This document shows positions 8,202 to 17,852 of a stretch of DNA of 17,852 nucleotides, piece after piece. The notes below the pieces were generated by a model. That model worked only from the letters and a program-made list of their open reading frames with translations. It had not been told where the DNA came from and ran no database searches. Each line of letters begins with the position of its first letter. Positions within the stretch are counted from its first letter, which is position 1. The position numbers and the translations under genes are program-made. This stretch comes from Ophiostoma sp. CBS 140.51. Lineage: Eukaryota; Ascomycota; Sordariomycetes; Ophiostomatales; Ophiostomataceae. The stretch is from assembly GCA_029298735.1 (NCBI GenBank), contig JANSLP010000491.1:1-17852 (forward strand), read 5' to 3'.

Positions 8202-10290
8202 GAGTCAATATAAGTGCAGTTGTTTGGATATTTGAGAGTTGCTGATGAAATTTGGGCTGGTTGTGTGGAGTTCGGTTCTGGTGCTGTAAGATGTTAGCTT
8301 ATAGGAGTTGTCAGCGCCATACCGCGGGTCCTCGTTCCGCAGTGCAGGCAAGCATGCCTGAAGAATGGTCCAAATTGATGGAATCTTCCCTGGTACGTAC
8401 CGGAAGGTGTAGCCGGCGCAGACTTTACCCTCAAGTCTCTTCATCGTCATCCCCTACAGTCTCCATCCTATCAAACAAGTCGATCCAGTCCTCAAGGCTG
8501 GTTTCGATGAATTGTTCAAGACTCCACGGCTCAGTGGACAACTGCTCCGTATCGCACAAGTATAGATCAGCAACAACAGCATTTGGTAGAGTACTCTCAC
8601 CCGTGGGAGCACTGTCGGAGATTCCCTGTATGGCGTGATTCATATCGACATTTGCAGAATACGGCTGATCTATACGTGCTGTAACAGGTATGGGCTTGTA
8701 TAATTTCCCTTCAAAGTCATTTCGCTTACGCCTCTGAGAATGTGTCTTTGGTCAAAAGATAAAGCCATCGACATTGGAGTTTTGATGCTCAATCACGGCA
8801 GGGTTGTCACAGTGATTAACCGCTAATCGCTTGAAGCCAGTCACGGTCGCAGGATGCAAAAGAGTTGAAACAAGGTAAACATTGTCTGCGCTTCCTGTGA
8901 TGACACAAGAAAGAAGCGGCTTTGCGCAGAGTGTTCTATATATGAACAGTGGTCGAGGCCTTTGGCCTTTGACAGGCGCAGAGGGCGCTATTGTGGATGG
9001 GGTTTGTGAAGCCAATGTTGTTTTGATAAATATTTGGTAAGACGGTGAGGGAAAAAAGGTTGAAAGATACTGATTGATGAAAGAGAAGAACATGTGGAGA
9101 AATGCAGGGATAGGAGATACTACTGAAAAGAACTCTTATTAAATACTCCTGGATTTAAGGTTCTTGCTGCATGACAATATTTTGTAGACGTTTCATCAGA
9201 GTAGTGACATAATCCACGCTGGCCAACAGACACAGTATTAAGCCTAAACCACGTGCAAATTTGAAATGACTGCGCGCTGAGTAACTGTTCTTTTGGCGAA
9301 GTAAAATGGAAGCAACAAGAAAGACAATACATTGGACACGTATTCTGGCTAGTGACATGTTTTATTTGAAAATCGAAGCTGTAAACGAGCCTGTATCAAT
9401 GTCAACATCACAGGTGGTCTTTCCAGAGCGGATGCCTGTCTCGTAGGGCCTTTAGCGGGCAAGCTAGCCTGATAGTGAATTCAGCCCACAGCCCGCACAG
9501 CTGGTTTCATATTTTGGCCCATTTGTTACTGGGTGGATAATAATTCAATTCTACGGGGATTTTGGATTTGTTTTGATTTTCTATCCGGCTTCCTTCTCAG
9601 CCACCCTGTATTTTGTATGGAAAGGAGGCTATCTACTGTGTAATTGTGAAGTCAAATGGTGCACCGTACAATGGGCTCTGTATTTCTCCTGTGTAGGTCA
9701 CACGCGTCAGGTGTCAATAGTGATATGACTTGATCGCACAATCCCACACAGATCCAGTAAAATCTGAAGGACTGTAGCAGTCATTGGCCTATGAGATAAG
9801 CCGTGATAATTCCTCCTTTCCGCTCACAACCTTTTGTTCCCCGCATCCGAGTCGGAAGACGGAAAGAAAACGAGTCGCCAACAGGAGGGATGTAAGTGGC
9901 GGCTAATCCACGTCTCATTGGTCAACTTTCTTCCGTGCCCGCTATTTCCCGCCCCGATACGTGTAGAATGTGGGGAAGAACCGGATGAACTCGACCCTTC
10001 GTGGAGTCGACGACATCACCATGAATCGGGAGAAACGATTTGTTTTGTGGCTTTGGACACCAATAATTCGATTCCGGACGTAACAGTGGTACTTTATCGC
10101 CAACTTTCTCATAAAACAGGCTGAACCTGTCGCGATCGTGGAGACGAAGACATAAAGCGGCAGTCATCTTACGGCCACGGACGCAGACACAGCAAACGTC
10201 AACAGCAAACCTCATTCGCAACTCTAAGACACCCCAGACCACACAGGCAATCTCAACAGGCCACATTCATTGCTTCCATGACTTCATACA
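8202..10290. other. Long intergenic region without a convincing gene
   Basis: Two kilobases separate the broken hydrolase from the P450. On the minus strand an open frame at about 8431-8749 encodes an acidic C-terminus-like peptide (ATG at 8643; ...SLEDWIDLFDRMETVGDDDEET, stop 8431-8433, with a basic QRRKR stretch upstream of the ATG). An intron-like pair lies further on: GTACGT at 8400-8395, and GCTAAC followed by CTTACAG near 8300-8285. No complete gene can be assembled. From about 8750 to 9830 I see only scattered short frames. The last 450 bases before 10291 are the P450 promoter, with CCAAT-type sequences (ATTGG near 9784 and 9918) and a CCG/CGG palindrome at 9846-9856. There is no clear transposon end. 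Confidence 0.5.
9846..9856. promoter_or_regulatory. Candidate Zn2Cys6 site TCCGAGTCGGA upstream of the P450
   Basis: This is an 11-base inverted repeat (TCCGA-G-TCGGA, i.e. CCG-N3-CGG) 435 bases before the P450 ATG. Everted CGG half-sites of this form are typical targets of binuclear-cluster regulators, and two such regulators are encoded in the window. Binding is not shown. Confidence 0.35.
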
Positions 10291-12000
10291 ATGGCATCCT
10301 TTCTGCTTTCCCACGTCGATAAGGCGTCTCTTCCCCTGGTGGCACTGATTGCGCTCTTTGTACCCTTTATCGGGTACGTCGTTTACCAGCGACATTTCCA
10401 TCCCCTCGCCAAGTACCCAGGGCCCTTCTGGGCCTCCATCACCGACCTATGGCAGGTCTCCGAGTTTTTGTCTCTGCAGCAACCTTACAACCTTACTGAC
10501 CTGCACGAGAAATACAACAGCCCATTTGTTCGCTATGGCCCGGACAAGATCAGCATCACAACAGAAGACGCCATCCCGCTACTCTTCCAAAAGGGTGGCC
10601 GGCACTACCCCAAGACTGAGTTTTACGATGCATACGGAGCCAAGACACCCAACGTCTTTGGTATGCGCGATGTCGGCATGCACTCCATTCGCCGCCGCCA
10701 CATGTCACACAGCTTCTCTCTGTCATATGTCAAGGACATGGAGCAGTATCTGGATATCAACGTTCGAATTTTGCGACACAGATTCGAGGAGCTGGCCAAA
10801 ACTGGTGAAGCATTCAACTTAAAAACTCTCTTGCATCACTATGTTATCGACGTCCTCGGCGAACTGGCCTTTAGCCAGTCCTTTGGTGTCCAGGAGCTGG
10901 CCAGCGTTGATGCAGCAGCTGCCGCTGCTCGTGTGCCTCCTGTGGCCGAGCACAGTCTCTTGGCAGCAACAACAGGCGCTTGGCCGGCCATGACGCGGAC
11001 TCTGAAGAAGTGGCTGCCACTTGTCCCGCATAAGGGTCTTCATGATCTGTTTGAGGGTCGCAACAAATGTGCTGCCCTTGCTGCCGAGTGCGTCCAGCGC
11101 CGGATTGGTGAGTTGGAAGGTGTCAAAGAGGGAAGTGCTGGCCAGCGAAAAGATATTCTGACCAACCTGATTCTGGCCACCCACCCCGACACCGGTGAAC
11201 GGTTGTCTCAGGCGGACCTTGAGGCCGAAGCATTTGGCTTTATTATCGCGGGCACACACACGACCAGTGCAACGACGTCCCTTTTGATGTACCACCTGTT
11301 GCACTATCCAGATACTTTGCAAAAGGTTGTTGCAGAACTGGACGAAAAGCTGCCGCCACTCGACGCGGACGTCGGCGAAAAAGCGGGCCCCGGAGCGGAC
11401 ACGGGCCGGGCCGCCTACTCCGTTACCGAGGCCGATGCGGCCCTTCCGTACCTTAAACTGTGCATCAGAGAGAACTTCCGTCTGACCCCAGTCTTTACAA
11501 TGCCATTGGCCCGCCGTGTTATGGCCGCGGAGGGTGTCGTTGTTGGTGGGGAGCATTTCCCACAAGGTGTAAGTGACTTCCGTGCAAATCGTTTTCTTTT
11601 TTCTTTTTTTTCTGGCGGGTTTCCATGACTAAACGATTCTCCACAGACATCGCTGGCAGTGTGCAACCATGCGTTCCATCACAATCCATCCATCTGGGGC
11701 CCAGATCATAATGTGTTTGATCCCGCGCGCTGGGAGAATGACGCTGCAACTTCTGGCCGCGCTCGCTACCTGATGCACTTTGGCCTTGGTAGTCGGCAGT
11801 GCATTGGCAAAACGGTGGCACAAACGAACATTGTGAAGTTGTGCAGTACCCTTATCCGTGAGTTTGACTTCCAGCTGGCCGATGCCAATGAGCGTGCAGC
11901 TGTGGAAAGAGGAGAATTTTATGGAAAGGTGCCTCACATGGTCAGTGTGGGTATCAGCGACCTCTCTCAACCTCTTCTTGTGACAGTGAAGAAGAGGTAA
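10291..12000 (+). CDS. Microsomal cytochrome P450 monooxygenase (one intron)
   Basis: Two exons, 10291-11568 and 11647-12000, encode 543 residues. The protein has an N-terminal membrane anchor (about residues 14-33) and a proline-rich hinge HPLAKYPGPF (37-46). The I-helix is AGTHTTS (320-326), the ExxR of the K helix is E394-N-F-R397, the PERF-like element is FDPARW (450-455), and the heme loop is FGLGSRQCIG (471-480) with ligand Cys478. It is therefore an ER-bound class II P450 needing a CPR partner. The N-terminal half (RHYPKTEFYDAY, SIRRRHMSHSFS) resembles the fungal pisatin demethylase/benzoate hydroxylase-like group, but the substrate cannot be told. The acidic residue that usually precedes the I-helix Thr is His323 here. 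The gene lies 631 bases upstream of the second regulator on the same strand. All signature motifs are intact, so it looks functional. Confidence 0.93.
11569..11646 (+). other. Intron of the P450 gene
   Basis: This is a 78-base phase 0 intron with donor GTAAGT, a long pyrimidine run, branch-like ACTAAAC and acceptor CCACAG. Its removal joins HFPQG to TSLAVCNHAFHHN, restoring the P450 consensus PxGTxxxxxxxxxHHN; reading through it hits a stop. Confidence 0.93.
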
Positions 12001-12631
12001 CTGTGAGACAGTACCTAGTTTGTAAACACTTGTGGTATTTTGTATTTCTGACACATCAATTTCATTGTGTATTTCTGAAACTAAAGATTTTTTCGACGGC
12101 TGGACGCATTGGAGCAGAACTAAAAATGTGTGAATAATATCTACGTACGGAGGAGACTGGTGAGTAATTGCTTGTGATATTGAATTTAAAAGTAGCGCAC
12201 TCAGTCAAATCGTGCGGGATATTTTCTCTCAACACCACAAGAGGTCAAATAAAGAAAAAAAATAATGATGAAAAATATTTCAACTGATCATCGAAACTGG
12301 ATTCAAAGCCATCAGGTGGTCAATTGACTTCACACCATCACACTCCCCAGAAGGCGCTGAAATGTGATTCCCTAGTTTGCCTTGCCCAGCTTTCTCCACA
12401 ATTCCGAGTCTACTCCGCTTTCCCTCCGCCTTTCCCACTGATTTGTACATCGGTTTCCCCACGTTTTTACTCCTTTATTCGTTTTCTTGTCTTTTGTCTC
12501 GTTCCTTGAACGATCTTCACTGTCATTCACATCCACCCAGAAACATACACGGCTCTACACAATCGCATAAGAACCACTCAAATTCCCTGAGATAGATTCC
12601 TCGTCATCCCGTGTGCTTCCGGTACCGCACA
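12001..12631. promoter_or_regulatory. P450 3' region and promoter of the second regulator
   Basis: This is a 631-base gap between two genes on the same strand. The first half is AT-rich with an AATAAA at 12248-12253 and repeated TGTATTT, plausible 3' end signals for the P450. The second half has a strongly pyrimidine-rich stretch (about 12390-12510) on the coding strand, common just upstream of fungal transcription starts. The small open frames in it have no motif and follow from that composition. Confidence 0.5.
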
Positions 12632-15216
12632 ATGGAGCAAACTCCCAGCCGACCTTTGGCCAAACGATCTCGCGTGGCTCTTGCATGCAACTCATGCCGG
12701 CACACCAAATCCAAAGTAAGTGTTCTCCAACTTGTTCACAATCCCCACTACCAGATTCTAACTATTGAACTACGCAGTGTGACAGCGAGCGACCGTGCTG
12801 TGGCCGCTGTGCCCGGCACAAGATTGACTGCATTTACACCCCTCGCTCACTCCGTGATAAACGACTTGGTCGACACGAAGAACGCCGCGCTCGTTTAGCA
12901 CTCATAGCTGCCATGCCAGAAGATGCAGACAGTTCAAATAAAGGGAGCACTGCAGCCGATGGTCGGTTTGCCAGGGGGGCAGCCACACAGGCTGTGCTCC
13001 AACCACGGCCGATAAGACAGATCAATGCCTCGCCTGGCACAGGCAACACCCGCACCCCCGAGCAAGAATCACAACATGACAATAGCCCAGTCGTTACCCA
13101 AACAGATAACAGCGAACTTTCGGATACGACTGGGGACAATGCTGTCGCGGACGACACGGACACAGCGGATGCGGAGGCAGCATCGACGATTGATATGCTG
13201 GCAACTGGAGCCTTTGATGACAACAGCGAAAGCCGGGCAGCACCAGACATTGGCTACTTTGGATTAAGCTCAAATGTCGCTCTGTATCGATCCCTGATTC
13301 AAAGCCTTGGTTATGTTGGTGCTCTTGGACCTGGAAACCGCGGAAAGGATGAACCGGATCGACAAGCCAGCCGCACACAATCACCCCCACAGAACCAAAA
13401 CCGCCGAAGGTCCTCGACAGCAGTCGGCCGGAAAAGAGCAACATTCTTTCTTGGGACGAGAGACACACAAGTGATTCAGCCCGGTCCATTGCTCGCCATT
13501 CGATGGATCACGTTGTTTTTCGACAGCGTCGGTGCGGTGCTCCCTTACGTCCATGAGTCTACTCTTCTACGGGAGATAAGCGCGACCAGGGATGGACGAT
13601 CAGAGAACACAGGTCAAGGCAAACGCCACCGACCCACTAGTCGGACCGTCCAGGCACTTTTGAGTATTGTATTCGCCTATGCTTTGGCGTTTGACGACAA
13701 CAGCGTCGAAAACGATGCGGCTGTCGGAGACGAGAACGCATATTATCGACAGGCCCTGCATCTCCTTCTCTCTGAAGAACAGCACAATAGCAGCAGTGGT
13801 GGTGGCGGTACGACTGTGGAGACTGTTCAGGCTCTTCTTCTCCTGGGCAGCTACCAGCAAAACAGCCAGCGTGCCATGGCCAGCCTCACATCCCACGCAC
13901 TTTGCGTCAAAGCGAGCTACCAGCTTGGGCTCCATTGCCGATCCCCCGGGTTCAGTATGTCAGATGCAGACAAAGAGATGCGCGCAACCTTATGGTCCGC
14001 CGTGGTAAACCAGGACCGTATTCTTAGTGCGGCCTTTGGTCGTCCATGCTTGATCCCGGCGCACAATACATACAGCTTGCGGCATGGTGTCAATGGTACA
14101 AATACGGCACACGTCGGTATATCGTCATACTTTCAGAATTTGTCATCACTCCACGGCATTCTGGGTCTTTCAATGGATGCTGTCCATGCGGCCAATCTTG
14201 GTTTGCCACCAGACCTCACACCTGGCGAGCTTGTCTCCAAGACGGTTGAGATACTCGCACATCTGGCCAGGTGGCAAGAGACCTCTTCAGTCGCCACGAG
14301 TCAAGACCAGCTGCAGTCTTCGCCCAGTGACTCAAACACTTTGAGTACAGATCGACACCAAATTATTTTGTCCATCTATTACCACCGGACGGTGATGCTC
14401 ACCTGTGGCCCTGTTCTTATGGCCGTTCTCTTGAGAAATACGGAATATCGACCGGCGACCGCGATACAACATGGGCTGACCATAATTCAGGAAGCTTCTG
14501 CATCTATACTTAAGACAAACCTCGTTTCTCTACGTTCCTTTCAGCGCATAATGTCATCCATTCTGAGAAACTCTTCAACAGCATCGTTCCTCAAGAAAAA
14601 TGCCGTCTGGTGGGCGTGCAACTTCTCTGCCCTCACAATGTGCCTGCATGCATTATCATTCTGGCTGATTGCACTTGTCTCAGCACCGATGGCAAAGATT
14701 ATTGGGATTGTGCCAATTGATGCCGAGGTATTCCTCCTTGACACACTCACAACGCTTCGTGCCTTTGGAGGCTCCAGCATTATGAGCTTCAAGGCCCACC
14801 GCTGCCTCCAGAGACACGTCAATAGCGTTCAAAAATTAGTGTCTGGAGCACATCTCGGCGACAAAACCACGGGCCAAACACACATCCAAAACGAACCGTT
14901 CGCCCAGTCTCAGGCTCAGCAACTGCCTCAGCACCAAGCTAATATGGGACCTCTCGGGGACTTGCAGGGGAATGGGTTCCCGTTACACGGGTTTCCAGAA
15001 TTCAGTGTCCCAACATTAGATGACTTACTATGCCAACTAGGAGACAATGACTTTATGTCACCCATCAGCAGCAGCATTGGAGTCGACATGGGTGTTGACT
15101 TGAACCTGGACTTGGGTGTTGGCATGGGCCTAAATATGGAAACACATGCAAGCTCTTTGAGGGGAAACGGGCAGGGGATTATGAATGGGGAGCCGTTTTT
15201 GTTTGATTCCATTTGA
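12632..15216 (+). CDS. Zn2Cys6 transcription factor with fungal middle homology domain (second regulator)
   Basis: Two exons, 12632-12715 and 12778-15216, encode 840 residues. The spliced zinc cluster is C19-NS-C22-RHTKSK-C29-DSERPC-C36-GR-C39-ARHKID-C46, preceded by basic residues and followed by a strongly basic helix (about 50-70) that may act as linker or dimerisation element. A low-complexity Ser/Thr/Asp/Gln linker leads to the fungal transcription factor domain (PF04082-like, about 270-450). That domain carries RWITLFFDSVGAVLPYVHES, QALLLLGSYQQNSQRAMAS and the typical NQDRILSAAFGRP. The C-terminus is Gln-rich, then has an alternating Val/Leu-Asp/Gly/Asn stretch (about 797-815) that may be an activation segment. 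The ATG is in an ACAATGG context; starting at 12913 would lose the DNA-binding domain. The gene lies between the P450 and the MFS transporter, so local control of both is likely but inferred. Confidence 0.92.
12716..12777 (+). other. Intron of the second Zn2Cys6 regulator
   Basis: This is a 62-base phase 0 intron with donor GTAAGT, branch TTCTAACT and acceptor TACGCAG. It sits immediately before the codon of the third zinc-ligand cysteine, the same place as in the first regulator of this window. Confidence 0.93.
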
Positions 15217-15483
15217 TGTTGGTAGAATTTCCACAATATAACGGCCATATTTACGCTTATTCGAAAACATACACCGCTTTCTGTCATCAATTCATCAACG
15301 TCGTAAGATGATAATGCGCGTAGAGAAACAGAATTGCGCTTTAGTTTGGTCGGATGTTATTTGAAAATACAACTCATATTCGGCACTACCACTTGCATAC
15401 TGACAACTCGAATTATACAAGAATCCTTCTCCCTGTCTCGTAGACACAGCTGCTTTCCGTACCAGGTCCTCCAACAAGGCGAT

Positions 15484-17070
15484 TTACTTGCGCCATCTGT
15501 TTCCAAAACACTGAACAATGATGGTCGGCACCACAGAGACACCGACAACCATGGCAATCGGAACACCAATGCTCTTTACGAAGCCAAGCTCGGCGATCAT
15601 TTCAGGGAACCAGAATGGGCCAATAAAACCCCAAATCTGACGGACGAACGTGACAAAGACACCAATACTGGCAGCCTCTTCCCTATAACAGTCAACGGCA
15701 TACGTGATCATCACTGTTGTCACGATCTGGTTGCCAGCTGCTGCAATGGCCGCACCGATAAGGGGCGTCACATTCCATTTCTCCTTCTCTACGGCATGAT
15801 CCAGCTGAACGAGGAACACGACCACACCAACGAGAGTAAGAACGAAACCAATGTAGCTCAACCAGAGCCGATGCTCCGGGCGACTACGGGAGGCGTTGCT
15901 GCTTCTGTTTCCCAGGCGCATCCATGCATCAGACATGCGGCCACCGATCTGTTCGCCAAGAACGGTGCCAATGATGAGAGCAATGTTCTGCAAGCCGACC
16001 TGCTGTGTGTTGAAGCCGAAGGATTCCGGGAAAATCTGAGGGATTTCAATGCTAATCATGATGCTGCCCCAAAGAAAGACCATGGAATATGCGGCAGTGG
16101 GGATGATAACACAGGGCCGAGCAAAGAGAAACAGTGGGCGAATGAAGTCGACTGCACTCAGAGGTGTAGGGTCGATACGCCGGAAGTTGAGATATCTGCC
16201 GACAAAACCAGAGGACATGCGCTCTAAGTTGTTGTTTGGGATGTACCGAGACTCGTGGCCGAAAAAGAAGTACAGAATAAACTGGACTGCATTGACAATC
16301 GCGAGAACATAGTAAATCCACCTGTAGCCGACGCGCAGAGCAACGAAGCCAAAGATGAACGGTGCAATCGGGACGCCCAGGGTCACCATCGTTGCCCAAA
16401 TTCCCATGTACAGGCCACGATCCCTCTTAAAGAAGATCTCCGTCACCACTCCACTGCCAATGGCAATGGCTGGCGCGATGAAAAAGGCCGTGAGTGCACG
16501 ACAGAAAGCCATCGTTGCGTAAGAGTGACTCGCCGCACAACCAATGTTGCCCACAAGACTGCAAATCAGCGACACCAAAAAGACTGGGCGGCGTCCATAG
16601 ACATGTGCCAGTGGTCTCCAGATAAGTGGAGCTCCACCCAAGACAGCAATGACGAGCGATGTAAGGTATGAGGCTCTCTGGACAGAGATCTCAAGGTCTT
16701 CGGCAATGTTGACAAAGGCAGACTGGATTGCAGCAGCCGTGAAAGTGGCCATCATGGCGTGAAAGGCAACGAGGATGAGGTTGATAATTTTCTACATGAA
16801 TGGTCAGCAACATGTCTTCGTAGGCAGACATATCCAAAGGTGCCCAGTACGTACCCAATGCTTCGGCCAGTTCAGAGGATCGGCGTCATCAAAAGACGGC
16901 ACTGGGTCGAGCTCAGCCGTGCCATGTTTCTCCACGAGGTAGTCTCTGTGGTCGACAGAAAGGCCATCAAGCCCGCTGTCGGTGCCGGAGGAAGCCAGCC
17001 CGGTCTCAAGGTGCTGGCCCATCTCGCTTTTCGACATGGAAGGCGCAATCTTTTGTTCTGCTGTTGCCAT
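15484..17070 (-). CDS. Major facilitator superfamily transporter (DHA1-like)
   Basis: Two exons, 16855-17070 and 15484-16791, encode 507 residues. A cytosolic N-terminus of about 70 residues ends in the fungal MFS signature DADPLNWPKHWK, which is assembled across the splice. About twelve hydrophobic segments follow, starting with IINLILVAFHAMM. The loop between helices 2 and 3 carries RPLAHVYGRRPVFL (about 131-144), a motif A variant, and the central loop contains GHESRY. These features fit a proton-driven drug/metabolite antiporter in the plasma membrane, of the polyamine/drug resistance type. The ATG at 17070 (GCAACAATGGCA) is preferred over in-frame upstream ATGs because the extra residues have no family character. 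The gene converges on the second regulator with 267 bases between stops. It probably exports a product or toxic intermediate of the locus; substrate and direction are inference. Confidence 0.92.
16792..16854 (-). other. Intron of the MFS transporter gene
   Basis: This is a 63-base phase 0 intron with donor GTACGT, branch TTGCTGACC and acceptor CATGTAG. Removing it joins NWPKHW to KIINLIL, the arrangement expected in this transporter family. Confidence 0.92.
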
Positions 17071-17852
17071 TGTTGCGTTCGTGGCTTCGTTTCTTAGTAC
17101 AGTACAGTTCTTGGGAGTAAATGTTGATTGAGTATGAGAGAGGAAGGGATCAGAGAAACGTGGTAGACGAGCAGATCTTTTCCAAGATATACCAATCGCA
17201 AGTGTTTTCAACCGGGATCAAACCTTCAGTCTTACATGTGCGTTTGTTGTTGTCACTATCAGTAGCAAGGTAGTTGTGTCCCAATAATACAACAAGGTAT
17301 CTCTGTTCCATAGATCTTGGCAAGGCATCCATCCCCACGGGGCTCGTGGATTCTATTTGCCTCTCTTTCCGATGATAGGGGGCGGATGGATCGTATGGGG
17401 AGATAACTATCCCCACAAACCCCAGGCGGCTTTACCCCAGATTTTCTAAGGTAGTTTATCAGTTGTCCCCGGAAAAACAACAATATGTCAGGAAGACGAT
17501 AGCTTTCCACTGGCGGGCCCACTGGTACCCGGTGTTTGGTGCTCTGGATACATGGTCATTCACATGTCGGTAGCGGCTTGGCTGCGGGAAAGACGGCCAA
17601 TCAGGTCGCAATGGTCCGGGTAACCCAAATCTTTCCGCTCGGTGTGCGCTGTGTGCGAAAACCCCCTATTAGCACTAAAGCACAGCACACCTGTGGGGTC
17701 TCTTCAGGCTAGGCTAATTATACACCAAACTCCCGAGAGTTTTTTCAGTCTTCTCCTCTTCTTTTCCCTTTCGATCGCTTTGGTTCTGTTAGCATGAAAT
17801 GCACGATGCACGCACGGCCACAATCATGTCGCTGGGTGGTGCACACACACAT
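17071..17852. promoter_or_regulatory. Upstream region of the MFS transporter, to the window end
   Basis: No gene is recognisable. The region carries the MFS promoter and perhaps that of a gene beyond the window. It has many CCCC/GGGG stretches, a six-base inverted repeat (17396-17415), and a CCGCTCGG element (17635-17642). A pyrimidine-rich stretch near 17745-17770 on the plus strand would fit a transcription start for a rightward gene outside the window. Confidence 0.45.
17396..17415. promoter_or_regulatory. Inverted repeat TGGGGA-N8-TCCCCA
   Basis: Six-base perfect arms around an 8-base spacer that contains GATAA lie about 330 bases upstream of the MFS start. It could be a dimeric regulator site, or two C4/G4 stress-element-like sequences in opposite orientation. 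No experimental support is visible in the sequence. Confidence 0.3.

Noticed and set aside
8752..9093. 113-codon minus-strand open frame
   Set aside because: No recognisable domain, biased toward AT-rich residues, and no supporting splice or neighbour evidence beyond one short similarity noted among the findings.
10819..11565. 248-codon open frame on the minus strand opposite the P450
   Set aside because: It lies entirely antisense to a well-supported P450 exon and shows no motif; it is a consequence of codon bias.
12913..13000. Start of the second regulator at ATG 12913
   Set aside because: The upstream exon and intron supply a complete Zn2Cys6 domain in frame, so the start at 12632 is far better.
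15334..16227. 297-codon open frame on the plus strand opposite the MFS gene
   Set aside because: It is antisense to the MFS transmembrane coding region, very polar with irregular composition and no recognisable domain.
17071..17211. In-frame N-terminal extension of the MFS transporter to an ATG at 17211
   Set aside because: The extra 47 residues have no family character, and the ATG at 17070 has a strong start context followed by a typical MFS N-terminus.

Overview
The window looks like nuclear DNA of a filamentous ascomycete (Pezizomycotina, perhaps a Sordariomycete; the species cannot be read from it). The reasons are short introns of about 60-90 bases with GTAAGT/GTACGT-type donors, CTAAC/CTGAC-type branch sites and AG acceptors, two Zn2Cys6 transcription factors, a microsomal P450, a fungal major facilitator transporter with a DPLNW-type motif, and AACAATGG-like start contexts. 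There are no bacterial operons, RNA genes or CRISPR arrays.

Layout, left to right: an intergenic stretch; a zinc-free medium-chain (quinone-oxidoreductase-like) reductase (+, 776-1846); converging on it, a 506-residue Zn2Cys6 regulator with one intron (-, 2102-3708); a 1.15 kb divergent promoter region; an intronless, secreted, heavily N-glycosylated serine hydrolase of the class C beta-lactamase/penicillin-binding fold (+, 4859-6721); converging on it, a broken alpha/beta-hydrolase of the epoxide hydrolase/haloacetate dehalogenase type with two in-frame TAG stops and two frameshifts (-, 6919-7866, perhaps starting at 8201); about 2 kb without a convincing gene; a cytochrome P450 with one intron (+, 10291-12000); a second Zn2Cys6 regulator of 840 residues with one intron (+, 12632-15216); converging on it, an MFS transporter with one intron (-, 15484-17070); and a final 0.8 kb upstream region.

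The set (reductase, P450, secreted hydrolase, former epoxide/ester hydrolase, exporter, two pathway-type regulators) reads as a small-molecule handling cluster. No polyketide synthase, NRPS or terpene synthase is visible, so it is either the tailoring flank of a larger biosynthetic cluster or a stand-alone detoxification/catabolic cluster for a plant or microbial compound. The loss of the alpha/beta-hydrolase suggests that the pathway is changing or decaying in this strain. The joint role is inferred from content and order; the individual family calls rest on motifs seen in the sequence.
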